DNA of 64,000 nucleotides from Sphingopyxis microcysteis (lineage in GTDB: Bacteria > Pseudomonadota > Alphaproteobacteria > Sphingomonadales > Sphingomonadaceae). The translations under genes and the position numbers were made by a program. The stretch is from positions 372,001 to 436,000 of the forward strand of contig NZ_JAANYY010000002.1 of assembly GCF_012274265.1 (NCBI RefSeq). Reading direction: 5' to 3'. Below the pieces are notes generated by a model, which saw only the letters and a program-made list of their open reading frames with translations, ran no database searches and was not told the DNA's origin. Below, one piece after another: positions 52,784-62,600 of this stretch; position 1 is the first letter of the stretch, and the number at the start of each line of letters is the position of its first letter.

Positions 52784-53058
52784 ACCGGCCCTGTTGGGCA
52801 GGCGAGGCCACTAGCGCGGGTTGTCGGGGGATGCAAGGCTTCCCTGCGCAAAGTCGTTCGGCAGGTTGATTGCAGCGGGTGTGCGGCATCGTGCCCTTGA
52901 CCTGATCGCGATCCTCCCCATTTCGGCGGCGCTTGCCAAGGGGGAGGGCGCAGCGACCGGTTGCGCGCGCCGCCCCTGCGTGATAGGCGCCGCGCCATTA
53001 TATGCGCGCCGGTTCCCCACGGAACGGGCTGCGTTTTCAAACGGAAAGTTTTTCATCC

Positions 53059-53388
53059 ATGTCGACGCAATTGCTTCTGACCCAGGCGGCCGGATCGGGC
53101 GGCGGGGCCGCCGGTTTCCTGATGCTGGTCCCCTATCTGCTGATCTTTGTCGTGTTCTGGTTCTTCCTGATCCGCCCGCAGCAGGTGCGGGCCAAGGAAC
53201 ATCGCGCCAAGATCGCCGCGGTGAAGCCGCGCGACCAGGTGGTGACCGGCGGCGGCATCGTCGGCAAGGTCACGCGCGTCGACGATGACTTCGCCGACGT
53301 CGAAATCGCGCAGGGCGTCAAGATCAAGGTCGTCAAGTCGACCTTGGCCGACGTGATGCAGCCCGGCGCCAAGCCCGCCAACGACTGA
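53059..53388 (+). CDS. yajC: Preprotein translocase subunit YajC
   Basis: 109 residues from ATG 53059. One membrane span (LVPYLLIFVVFWFFLI) followed by RPQQVRAKEHRAKIAAVK, the YajC hallmark, and a small domain with VVTGGGIVGKVTRV. Auxiliary SecDF partner; the yajC-secD-secF order is conserved. Confidence 0.96.
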   Translation: MSTQLLLTQAAGSGGGAAGFLMLVPYLLIFVVFWFFLIRPQQVRAKEHRAKIAAVKPRDQVVTGGGIVGKVTRVDDDFADVEIAQGVKIKVVKSTLADVMQPGAKPAND

Positions 53389-53441
53389 CGCCGCAGGGGC
53401 GGTGTTATGCCGCCCCGCGCATGTTATCGGACCATCAGACC

Positions 53442-55055
53442 ATGCTCGATTTCCCGCGCTGGAAAACCATCAGCATCAGCATCATCCTGGTGCTGGGCAT
53501 CCTCTTTTCCATCCCCAGCTTCCTGCCCGAAAAGACGCGCGAGAGCCTGCCGGCGTTCATGCAGGCAAAGGTCAATCTGGGGCTCGATCTGGCGGGCGGC
53601 AGCCATTTGCTGCTGGAGGCCGACGTCGCCGACCTGCGCAAGACGCAGCTCACCAACATGGAAAAGACGGTGCGCGCCGCAATGCGCGGCGAGCGCGGTC
53701 CCGACGACGACATCGCCATCGGCGAACTGTCCACCGAGGGCGGCAGGATCAGCTTCCTGATCCGCGATCAGGCGCAGCTTGACGATGCGCGCGACCGGTT
53801 GTTCAGCCAGACGCAGGGCGCGGCGCTGACCGGACAGCGCGACTGGAACATCGACATCGTCGATACCACCCGCATCGTGATGACCCCGACCAACGCGGGC
53901 CAGCAGCAGGCGGTGGCCGATGCGATGGATTCGGCGCGCGACATTATCGACAAGCGCGTCAACGACCTTGGGACCCGCGAACCGACGATCATCCGCGAAG
54001 GCAATGACCGCGTCGTCGTGCAGGTGCCGGGGCTTCAGGATCCGGCGGCACTGAAGGAATTGATCGGCAAGACCGCGCGGCTGGAATTCCGCATGGTCGA
54101 TCCCAATGCCGATCCTGCGGAGGCCGCTGCGGGCCGCGTGCCGGTGGGCAGCGAGATCGTCCCCTATGCCGAAGGCGAAGGCAATGGCGCGACGTTCGAA
54201 GTGCTTCGCCGCCAGGTGATGATCAGCGGCGAACAGCTGATCAACGCCAAGCAGAGTTTCGACCCGCAGTCGAACGAACCCGTCGTGTCGATCAGTTTCG
54301 ATTCGGGCGGATCGAGCACCTTTGCCAAGGTGACCGCACAGAATGTCGGCAAGCGGTTCGCGATGGTGCTGGACGGCAAGGTGCTGTCGGCGCCGTCGAT
54401 CAACGAACCGATCCTGGGCGGCAGCGCCCAGATTTCGGGCAGCTTTTCGGTGGCGAGCGCCAATGCGTTGGCGATCTCGCTGCGATCGGGCGCGCTGCCG
54501 GTGAAGATGGAGGTCGTCGAGGAACGCACCGTCACGCCCGAGCTCGGCGCCGATTCGATCCGCAAGGGCGTGATCGCGGGCATCATCGCGACGGTCGCGG
54601 TGCTGGTGTTGATGATGGTCGTCTATGGCCGGTTCGGCATCTACGCCAATATCGCGCTGTTCTTTAACGTGTTCCTGATCATCGCGATCATGGCGGCGTT
54701 CAACGCGACGCTGACCTTGCCGGGGATCGCGGGCTTCGTGTTGACGATTGGCGCCGCGGTCGACGCCAACGTGCTGATCAATGAACGAATACGCGAGGAG
54801 TTGAAACGCGGGCGCAAGGTGTTCCAGGCGATCGACCTTGGCTATTCGGAAGCCAGCCGCGCGATTTTCGACGCCAACGTCACCAACGTCATCGCCGCGG
54901 TGCTGATGTTCTGGTTCGGCTCCGGCCCGATCAAGGGCTTTGCCGTGGTGCTGACCATCGGCATCGTCACCAGCGTTTTCACCGCCGTTACCGTCACGCG
55001 CATGTTCGTCGCCCATTGGCTGCGGACCAAGCGTCCGACGACGATCAATATTTGA
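53442..55055 (+). CDS. secD: Protein translocase subunit SecD
   Basis: 537 residues from ATG 53442 (MLDFPRWKTISIS); an ATG 21 nt upstream is possible. TM1, periplasmic P1 region beginning LGLDLAGGSHLLLE, and the C-terminal RND-like membrane domain with GFVLTIGAAVDANVLINERI. Works with SecF in proton-driven late translocation. secF follows after 13 bp. Confidence 0.96.
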   Translation: MLDFPRWKTISISIILVLGILFSIPSFLPEKTRESLPAFMQAKVNLGLDLAGGSHLLLEADVADLRKTQLTNMEKTVRAAMRGERGPDDDIAIGELSTEGGRISFLIRDQAQLDDARDRLFSQTQGAALTGQRDWNIDIVDTTRIVMTPTNAGQQQAVADAMDSARDIIDKRVNDLGTREPTIIREGNDRVVVQVPGLQDPAALKELIGKTARLEFRMVDPNADPAEAAAGRVPVGSEIVPYAEGEGNGATFEVLRRQVMISGEQLINAKQSFDPQSNEPVVSISFDSGGSSTFAKVTAQNVGKRFAMVLDGKVLSAPSINEPILGGSAQISGSFSVASANALAISLRSGALPVKMEVVEERTVTPELGADSIRKGVIAGIIATVAVLVLMMVVYGRFGIYANIALFFNVFLIIAIMAAFNATLTLPGIAGFVLTIGAAVDANVLINERIREELKRGRKVFQAIDLGYSEASRAIFDANVTNVIAAVLMFWFGSGPIKGFAVVLTIGIVTSVFTAVTVTRMFVAHWLRTKRPTTINI

Positions 55056-55068
55056 GGAAGGCGATATC

Positions 55069-56049
55069 ATGCGCTTGCTGAAACTCGTCCCCGACGACAC
55101 CAACATCGACTTTCTGCGCTGGCGGAAGCTCGCGTCGTTCATGAGCTTTTTCCTGGTCGCGGTGTCGATCGCGCTGGTCGCGGTCAAGGGCTTGAACCTG
55201 GGCGTCGATTTCGTCGGCGGCCAGTCGGTGCGCGTCGAATTCGCGCAGGAAATGCCGCCGATCGATGAAATTCGCGAAAAGGTCGGTCAGATCGGCCTCG
55301 GCGAAGCGACGATCCAGCAGTTCGGGTCGGACAAGGCGGTGTCGATCCGCACCGCGCTGCCCGAAGGCGACAAGGCGGCTGCCGAGCGCGCTGGACAGCA
55401 ACTGGTCGCAGGCATCCAGAAAGCGTTCCCGACGGCAAAGGCGGGGTCGGTGGAGACGGTGTCGGGCAAGGTGTCGGGCGAATTGATCCGCACCGGCGCG
55501 ATCAGCCTGGGCCTCGCGATCATCGGCATTTCGATCTACATCTGGATCCGGTTCGAATGGCAGTTCGGGGTCGGGGCGCTGGGGCGCCTGTTCCACGAAG
55601 TGTCGCTGACCTTTGGCCTGTTCGCGGTGACGCAGATGCAGTTCGACCTGAACAGTGTCGCGGCGTTGCTGACGATCGTCGGCTATTCGCTGAACGACAC
55701 GATCGTGGTGTATGACCGCATCCGTGAAAATCTGAAAAAATATCGCAAGATGGACATCATTCCGCTGCTCAATCTCAGCATCAACGAAACGCTGTCGCGT
55801 ACCGTGATGACCACCGTGGCGATGGTGCTCGCGCTCGGCGTGTTGCTGCTCTTTGGCCCCGACGTGATCTTCGGCTTTACCGCGGCGATGCTGTTCGGCG
55901 TGTTCATCGGGGGCTATTCGTCAGTGCTGATGTCGACGCCGGTGCTGGTGTGGCTGAAGGTCGGTCCCGACAGCTTTATCCCGCGCACGAGCGCGGGCAT
56001 CGCCGGCGGCGAGCGGATCGAGCGCAAGGATGACGGCGCGGTCGTCTGA
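55069..56049 (+). CDS. secF: Protein translocase subunit SecF
   Basis: 326 residues. LNLGVDFVGGQSVRVEF after TM1 and GYSLNDTIVVYDRIRENLKK in the RND core are family signatures. Six membrane spans. Forms SecDF with the upstream product. Confidence 0.97.
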   Translation: MRLLKLVPDDTNIDFLRWRKLASFMSFFLVAVSIALVAVKGLNLGVDFVGGQSVRVEFAQEMPPIDEIREKVGQIGLGEATIQQFGSDKAVSIRTALPEGDKAAAERAGQQLVAGIQKAFPTAKAGSVETVSGKVSGELIRTGAISLGLAIIGISIYIWIRFEWQFGVGALGRLFHEVSLTFGLFAVTQMQFDLNSVAALLTIVGYSLNDTIVVYDRIRENLKKYRKMDIIPLLNLSINETLSRTVMTTVAMVLALGVLLLFGPDVIFGFTAAMLFGVFIGGYSSVLMSTPVLVWLKVGPDSFIPRTSAGIAGGERIERKDDGAVV

Positions 56050-56071
56050 CCGGGCCGACAGTATAGAAATT

Positions 56072-56140
56072 ACCGTAGCCCTGAGCCTGTCGACGGGCGC
56101 TTCTCCGAGAGGCGCCCTTCGACAGGCTCAGGGCTACGGT
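56072..56140. repeat. Inverted repeat, family A
   Basis: ACCGTAGCCCTGAGCCTGTC arms, second copy of 7124-7194. Its right end supplies the stop codon and last two codons of the convergent glycosyltransferase gene. Confidence 0.85.
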
Positions 56141-57318
56141 TCTTTTTGGGCTGGCGGATTTACACAGCGGCGCAGATGCGCGGCGAGCTCGCGGCCGTTG
56201 CGGTTCCAGTCGAAGCGGCCCGCCAAGGTGGCGGCAACGTCCGACGCCGCGGGCGGCTTGGCGAGGATCGCTTGTACCGCCTGCGCAATGGCTTTGGGCG
56301 ACCGCGCGGCAATCCGGCCCGCGACGGGCGAGGTGACCAGTTCGGCGGCGCCGCCCGCGTCGCTGATCACGATCGGGGTGCCGCAGGCGATCGCCTCGAC
56401 CCACGCATTGGCCAGCCCTTCGCTGACCGACGGCATCACCACCGCGTCGGCGGCGCGGTAGAGCAGCGGCAGGTCGGCGTTCGCGACCGGACCCATGAAT
56501 TGCACGCGGTCGGCGACGCCGAGCCGCTGGGCCAGCGCGCGATAGCGCCCTTCGGCTTCGCCGGCACCTGCGAGATAATAGTGGACGCCGGGAAGCGCGG
56601 CGAGCGCCTCGATCACCAGTTCCTGCCCCTTGCGCGGGATGAGGGCGCCGACGGTCAGGATCGTCGGCGCGTCGTCGATACCGAGCGCCGCGCGCGCCGC
56701 GGCGCGGTCGCCGGGGGCAAAGCGCGCGCGGTCGATGCCGGTGTAATGGACCGCGATCTTGGCCGGATCGATGCCGATCGCCGCCATGTCGCGGCGCATC
56801 GCTTCGGAGACCGCGAGCAGGCCCGCGGCCTTGTCGGCGGCGGCGATCAGTTGCGGTGCGGTCGCTGGGTCATGGCCGAAATGGCTGATGTCAGCGCCGC
56901 GCGCTTTGACCGAAAAGGGCAGGGCAAGGGCATCGGCGACGCGCATCGCGGCGGGGCCGTCGGGGTAGAAAAATTGCGCGTCGAGGACGTCGAAGGTCTG
57001 GCCGCGCACCGCCGCCAGCACCGCGCGCGACACCATCGCCGGGTTCAGGCGAGCGCCGACGCGCGGGATGAGCGTGAAGCGCGGGCGATGGACGGTGAGG
57101 CTGTGCCAGCTTTCGGTTCGCGGCAGGCCGCGGAGCTTGCGGTAGCGCGGGTGGAGCGAGAGCGGGAAGGGCGGCAGGCCGACCGGCGCGACGATGGTGA
57201 GCTCGATCCCCGGCTGCGCGGCGAGTGCGCTGAGGCTGCGTTCGACGAACAGCCCGAAGTTCGGGCGCGCGGCGTCGGGGAAGAGGGTGGCGATGCTGAG
57301 GACGCGGAGGGGCGTCAT
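56134..57318 (-). CDS. Glycosyltransferase family 4 protein (GT-B)
   Basis: 394 residues from ATG 57318 (MTPLRVLSIATLFPDAARPN). N-terminal GT4-like acceptor domain, C-terminal GT1 domain with PTILTVGALIPRKGQELVIEAL, and the donor-site motif MPSVSEGLANAWVEAIACGTPIV-type (EGLANAWVEAIACG). Probably transfers a sugar onto an envelope polysaccharide or lipid; not placed in a polysaccharide cluster. The final KEP codons and TAG come from an adjacent palindromic repeat. Confidence 0.9.
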   Translation of the reverse strand: MTPLRVLSIATLFPDAARPNFGLFVERSLSALAAQPGIELTIVAPVGLPPFPLSLHPRYRKLRGLPRTESWHSLTVHRPRFTLIPRVGARLNPAMVSRAVLAAVRGQTFDVLDAQFFYPDGPAAMRVADALALPFSVKARGADISHFGHDPATAPQLIAAADKAAGLLAVSEAMRRDMAAIGIDPAKIAVHYTGIDRARFAPGDRAAARAALGIDDAPTILTVGALIPRKGQELVIEALAALPGVHYYLAGAGEAEGRYRALAQRLGVADRVQFMGPVANADLPLLYRAADAVVMPSVSEGLANAWVEAIACGTPIVISDAGGAAELVTSPVAGRIAARSPKAIAQAVQAILAKPPAASDVAATLAGRFDWNRNGRELAAHLRRCVNPPAQKEP

Positions 57319-57332
57319 GTCCGCCCTCTCAA

Positions 57333-57420
57333 CCGTTTGTGCTGAGCTTGTCGAAGCACCGTTTTTCCTTGGCGTCGGTGAAAGAAAGGTCGGCCCTTCG
57401 ACAAGCTCAGGGCAAACGGG
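57333..57420. repeat. Inverted repeat, family A'
   Basis: CCGTTTGTGCTGAGCTTGTC ... CTTCGACAAGCTCAGGGCAAACGG-type arms (the latter 57393-57419), sister of 13186-13275. Lies between the glycosyltransferase start and the XRE gene stop. Confidence 0.8.
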
Positions 57421-57425
57421 GTGAA

Positions 57426-57986
57426 TTAGAGCGATCGAATCAGCCGCACCGCGACCGCCGCCCATGGGGGATTGCTGACCACCTGTTGCCGCGCGCCGGT
57501 ACCGAGCGGCAGCAGGTGCAGTTTCTCACCATCGACGTTGAGCAGGCGCGCGAAGAAGAAGCGCCCGGCGGGGCGGGGAACGAGCAGGTCGCGGTTGAGC
57601 GCGCTGGCCCAGTCGCCGGTGATCCGGCGACACCAGATTTCATCGCCGGCACGATAGTCGCCGATCGATGAGGTAACGCGGACCGCGACCATATCCTCCC
57701 CCGGTCGCGCGGTCAGCGCCTGTTCGACGCGCGTCGGCGCCTGCGCGCCATCGGCACCAAGGTGCGCGGTGATGGTGAGCTGGGTATCCTGCGGCAACTG
57801 CACCAGCTCGGCGGCATCGACCCCCAGCGCGGCGGCGATGCGGTTCATCCAGGTGAGCGACAGGTTGCGCGTGCCGGTTTCCAGGCGGCCGATCGTCTGC
57901 GCGGTGGTCGGCGGATCGCAGCGCGCGCCGACCTCCTCCAGCGTCAGTCCCTTGGCGCGGCGCACGGCGCGGATGCTGTTGATCAT
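57426..57986 (-). CDS. XRE-family regulator with CI/S24-like C-terminal domain
   Basis: 186 residues from ATG 57986 (the longer frame from 58232 runs through the divergent gene and is rejected). HTH at 3-58: SIRAVRRAKGLTLEEVGARC, TAQTIGRLETGTRNLSLTWM. The C-terminal 100 residues (VTSSIGDYRAGDEIWCRRI, RFFFARLLNVDG) resemble the S24/CI fold, but the lysine expected near the ARLL strand is Arg, so autoproteolysis looks unlikely. Divergent from the DUF6456 gene, 88 bp apart; TTGACA (58046-58041, minus) is a possible -35. Confidence 0.82.
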   Translation of the reverse strand: MINSIRAVRRAKGLTLEEVGARCDPPTTAQTIGRLETGTRNLSLTWMNRIAAALGVDAAELVQLPQDTQLTITAHLGADGAQAPTRVEQALTARPGEDMVAVRVTSSIGDYRAGDEIWCRRITGDWASALNRDLLVPRPAGRFFFARLLNVDGEKLHLLPLGTGARQQVVSNPPWAAVAVRLIRSL

Positions 57987-58074
57987 TGCAAGATCCTCGA
58001 ATAACCAAATCGGTTTCTTCTTTCCTACAAAATATTCCAGTGTCAAGACCTGTCTTCGAATCAAGGAGATTGCC

Positions 58075-58557
58075 ATGACCGCACGCCAGCTTGCCACCCG
58101 CCTGCATCCCGACGACCGCATCGATCCCGATAAAAGCGGTCCGCAGATGATGCGGCAGGTGACGGTGAATATCGCCGAGAGTCCGATCGCCTGGTTGGCG
58201 GCGCGCGGGCATCTGACGCCGGCGCAACTCAATGCGGGCGAACGGCTGCGCGCCGATTACGAGCGCGCGGGGCTCGCGGCGCGGGTGACGATGCGCTGGG
58301 ATGCGGCGCCGCCCGCGAAGAGCCGTGGCGGCGCGCGCGCGGCGGATGCGTCGCTGGCGCGGATCGATGCCCACCGGCGCTTTCATGCGGCGCTCGACGC
58401 CGCGGGGCCGGGGTTGGCCGACATCTGCTGGCGCGTGATTTGCGCGGGCGAGGGGATTGCCGGAGCGGAGAAGGGGCTGGGCTGGCCAGCGCGGTCGGGG
58501 AAGCTGGTGCTGGGGCTGGCGCTGGACCGGCTAGCGCGGTTTTATGGGACGGGGTGA
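58075..58557 (+). CDS. DUF6456 protein (possible GTA/phage-type activator)
   Basis: 160 residues from ATG 58075 behind AAGGAGAT. The DUF6456 pattern is visible: VTVNIAESPIAWLAARGHL, AGERLRADYERAGL, RVTMRWD, then RFHAALDAAGPGLADICWRV and a C-terminal LGWPARSGKLVLGLALDRLARFY. DUF6456 is, to my recollection, the domain of the gene transfer agent activators GafA (Rhodobacter) and GafY (Caulobacter). The divergent XRE repressor gene gives the same layout. DNA-binding role is inferred. Confidence 0.75.
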   Translation: MTARQLATRLHPDDRIDPDKSGPQMMRQVTVNIAESPIAWLAARGHLTPAQLNAGERLRADYERAGLAARVTMRWDAAPPAKSRGGARAADASLARIDAHRRFHAALDAAGPGLADICWRVICAGEGIAGAEKGLGWPARSGKLVLGLALDRLARFYGTG

Positions 58558-58587
58558 GAGAGTGCGCGGCCACAAATGACCGGTTAC

Positions 58588-58798
58588 GGACGTAGCCGAT
58601 CCTCCCCCAACGGGGGAGGGGGACCACCCGAAGGGTGGTGGAGGGGCACAGGAGGTTACCGCAGCGCCGGGCTGGAAGAGCCAAGCGTTCCGGGAACGTC
58701 GCAATGGATCACGACTTCGGCGGCAAGGCAAACCGACGGTGCCCCTCCACCAGCTTCGCTGGTCCCCCTCCCCGTTCCGGGGAGGATCGCTACGTCCG
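58588..58798. repeat. Large inverted repeat, family G (GGACGTAGCCGATCCTCC type)
   Basis: Outer arms GGACGTAGCCGATCCTCC and GGAGGATCGCTACGTCC, with inner complementary blocks (GGTGGAGGGGCAC/GTGCCCCTCCACC). It fills most of the gap between two convergent genes and ends in the recurring CGCTTCCCACCCCAAAG border (58798-58814). Confidence 0.8.
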
Positions 58799-58832
58799 CT
58801 TCCCACCCCAAAGTGGACGCGGCGTGCCAATA

Positions 58833-60608
<1,776 letters not shown>

Positions 60609-60743
60609 GATGAACGGCTCGCTACTGGCGCGTTCAGCATCATGCAAGCGCCGAGCGCACAAAGGCCGGAACGGGTCTGCTCCGTCAGCGTTACGGAACC
60701 GGATTTCACAACTGGCCGGGGGTCCGGCCGACAGGAGAATGAA

Positions 60744-61490
60744 ATGACGAAGCAATTGTTCGCCGTTATGGCAACCGGACTGGCGCTGATGGCGGCGACG
60801 CCCGCGCTGGCGCAGCAAGGAGGTTCGACGGTGACGGCAGCAACGGTGCAGGGTCCGATCCTGAGCTTCAGCGTCAATGAAGAGGTGCGTTCGCGTCCCG
60901 ATCAGGCGACCGTCGGCGCCGGCGTGACGACGACCGCGCCGACCGCGGTCGAAGCGATGCGCGCCAATGCCGCGGCGATGGACAAGCTGATCGCCGCCGC
61001 CAAGGCGCGCGGGATCAAGCCCGAGGACATCCAGACGAGCGGCATCAACCTGTCGCCGCAATATGATTACAGCAATCAGGGCAATGGCCAGCCGCCGCGC
61101 TTCATCGGCTATCATGTCAGCAACACCGTGCGCGCGACGACGGGGAAGATCGACGACATCGGCCCGCTGCTCGACGCGCTGGTGGCCGCGGGCGGTACCA
61201 ATATCGAGGGTCCGTGGTTCGGCATGAAGGACGCCGATGCCCAGCTGGTCGGCGCGCGCGGCGCAGCGATCAAGGCCGCCGAGGCGAAGGCGGCGGACTA
61301 TGCGCGGCTCGCGGGCTATCGCGGCGCCGAGCTGGTGTCGATCAGCGAAGGCGGCAGCTTTGGCGGGCCGCAACCGCCGATGCCCTATGGGCGCGGACTG
61401 ATGGCCGCCGAGGCGAAGGCAACGCCGGTCGAACCGGGGCAGGTCGCGAACACGCTGACGCTGAATTTTCAGTATCGGTTGGTGAAGTAA
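60744..61490 (+). CDS. SIMPL domain (DUF541) periplasmic protein
   Basis: 248 residues from ATG 60744 with AGGAG 7-8 nt upstream. Signal peptide (1-23, ends ALA). SIMPL/DUF541 domain: GPILSFSVNEEVRSRPDQATV, then IAAAKARGIKPEDIQTSGI and a final NTLTLNFQYRLV. Homologous to OMP26-like and YggE proteins, linked to oxidative stress. Divergent from uup. Confidence 0.92.
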   Translation: MTKQLFAVMATGLALMAATPALAQQGGSTVTAATVQGPILSFSVNEEVRSRPDQATVGAGVTTTAPTAVEAMRANAAAMDKLIAAAKARGIKPEDIQTSGINLSPQYDYSNQGNGQPPRFIGYHVSNTVRATTGKIDDIGPLLDALVAAGGTNIEGPWFGMKDADAQLVGARGAAIKAAEAKAADYARLAGYRGAELVSISEGGSFGGPQPPMPYGRGLMAAEAKATPVEPGQVANTLTLNFQYRLVK

Positions 61491-61527
61491 GCGGATCGGG
61501 GAGTTGGTTTTGGCCGACTCCCCTATT

Positions 61528-61606
61528 CCGTTCGTGTCGAGCGAAGTCGAGACACACGAGGCCAAGCACGAACGCAGCGTGTCTCGACTTCGCTCGACAC
61601 GAACGG
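61528..61606. repeat. Inverted repeat, family B
   Basis: CCGTTCGTGTCGAGCGAAGT arms and complement around about 20 bp, between convergent genes. Confidence 0.85.
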
Positions 61607-61620
61607 GGTTCTGAGCAGGT

Positions 61621-62301
61621 TTACCCCAGCTCCCCCTCCGCCCATGGCCACGGCCGTTCGCGGAACCATTTGGTGATGATATATTTGCGCCCCTTGCGCA
61701 CCTTCATCCCGTGATGGAGCGTGTCGGGGTTCGTCGTGCCATCGGGCCGCACATTGTTCCACGCGAGCAGCTTGCCGACCTCGGGCTGGTGCAGCTTTCC
61801 GGTCGCCAGAAAGCGCGTCGCGCCGCCCGCTGCGGGCTCGTTGAGATAGATCATCAGCGTCCAGCTGCGCTGGCCCGGAACCGCGCAATAGGTTTCCCAG
61901 TCGGCCCCATGCGGGTCGAAATAATCGGTGTGCGCCTTGAATTCCTGGCCGACATCGTAACGCTGCCCCTGCATCGGCTCGCCAAATTCGAGCGGGATGC
62001 CGGTGAGGTCGTGGAGGCGATTGTTGAGCGCGATCACCAGCGGGTCGCGGTGGTCGAGATCGCATGTCGTGCTGGTGCGAAAGGCGTCGTCGCCATTGGG
62101 ATCGGCGATCGTCGACGGGCGCACATCGCGGTCGATCTGGGCGATCAGCGCGGCGCAGGCTTCGGGGTCGAGAAAGCGCGAAAGCATGAACTGTTCAAGC
62201 TTTGGCGTCGGCGCGCGGCGGATGCCGGGGATCGCGGCGAGCCGCGCCGCGGTGCGATCGGCGCCCGAAGTCGTCATATCGACATGTTCATTCGCAGCCA
62301 T
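61621..62301 (-). CDS. 2OG-Fe(II) oxygenase, prolyl 4-hydroxylase-like
   Basis: 226 residues from ATG 62301; the long upstream extension to 62514 is antisense to tRNA-His and is rejected. Double-stranded beta-helix domain with iron ligands in AHTDYFD (His, Asp) and the distal His in DTLHHGMKV; the 2OG-binding basic residue follows in KYIITKW. Hydroxylates an unknown protein or metabolite with O2 and 2-oxoglutarate. Confidence 0.9.
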   Translation of the reverse strand: MAANEHVDMTTSGADRTAARLAAIPGIRRAPTPKLEQFMLSRFLDPEACAALIAQIDRDVRPSTIADPNGDDAFRTSTTCDLDHRDPLVIALNNRLHDLTGIPLEFGEPMQGQRYDVGQEFKAHTDYFDPHGADWETYCAVPGQRSWTLMIYLNEPAAGGATRFLATGKLHQPEVGKLLAWNNVRPDGTTNPDTLHHGMKVRKGRKYIITKWFRERPWPWAEGELG

Positions 62302-62411
62302 GGCGCGCTTTTTAGCAGGGAAGCGCGTGCGAACAATGCTTGACGAAGGGCCACCCCCGCGCCTATTCGCCGCGCGCTGTCGAGGTCGCATTTCGCGTCC
62401 CCGTCCTGTGT

Positions 62412-62489
62412 GGCGACCATAGCTCAGTTGGTTAGAGCGCCGGTTTGTGGTACCGGAGGTCGCGGGTTCGAGCCCCGTTGGTCGCCCCA
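62412..62489 (+). tRNA. tRNA-His (anticodon GTG) with encoded G-1
   Basis: 78 nt. Acceptor GCGACCA pairs with TGGTCGC; one extra 5' G (62412) faces C73, followed by CCA. Anticodon loop TTGTGGT and T-arm GCGGGTTCGAGCCCCGT are intact. Confidence 0.95.
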
Positions 62490-62600
62490 TCTTTTCCCGA
62501 GACTTTCGAGGCAATCGTTCGGACCGCGTTTCGACGTGACTCTGCGCTCGCGTCTGATTATTACGCCTTGACGTAATTTTTTAACGCAAGGATCGAATCC

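Noticed and set aside
60609..61565. N-terminal extension of the uup frame
   Set aside because: It runs antisense through the SIMPL gene and precedes a clear ABC-F start at 60608.
62302..62514. N-terminal extension of the 2OG oxygenase frame, containing GRPTGLEPATSGTTNRRS
   Set aside because: This is the antisense translation of tRNA-His and its flank, a well-known false protein sequence.
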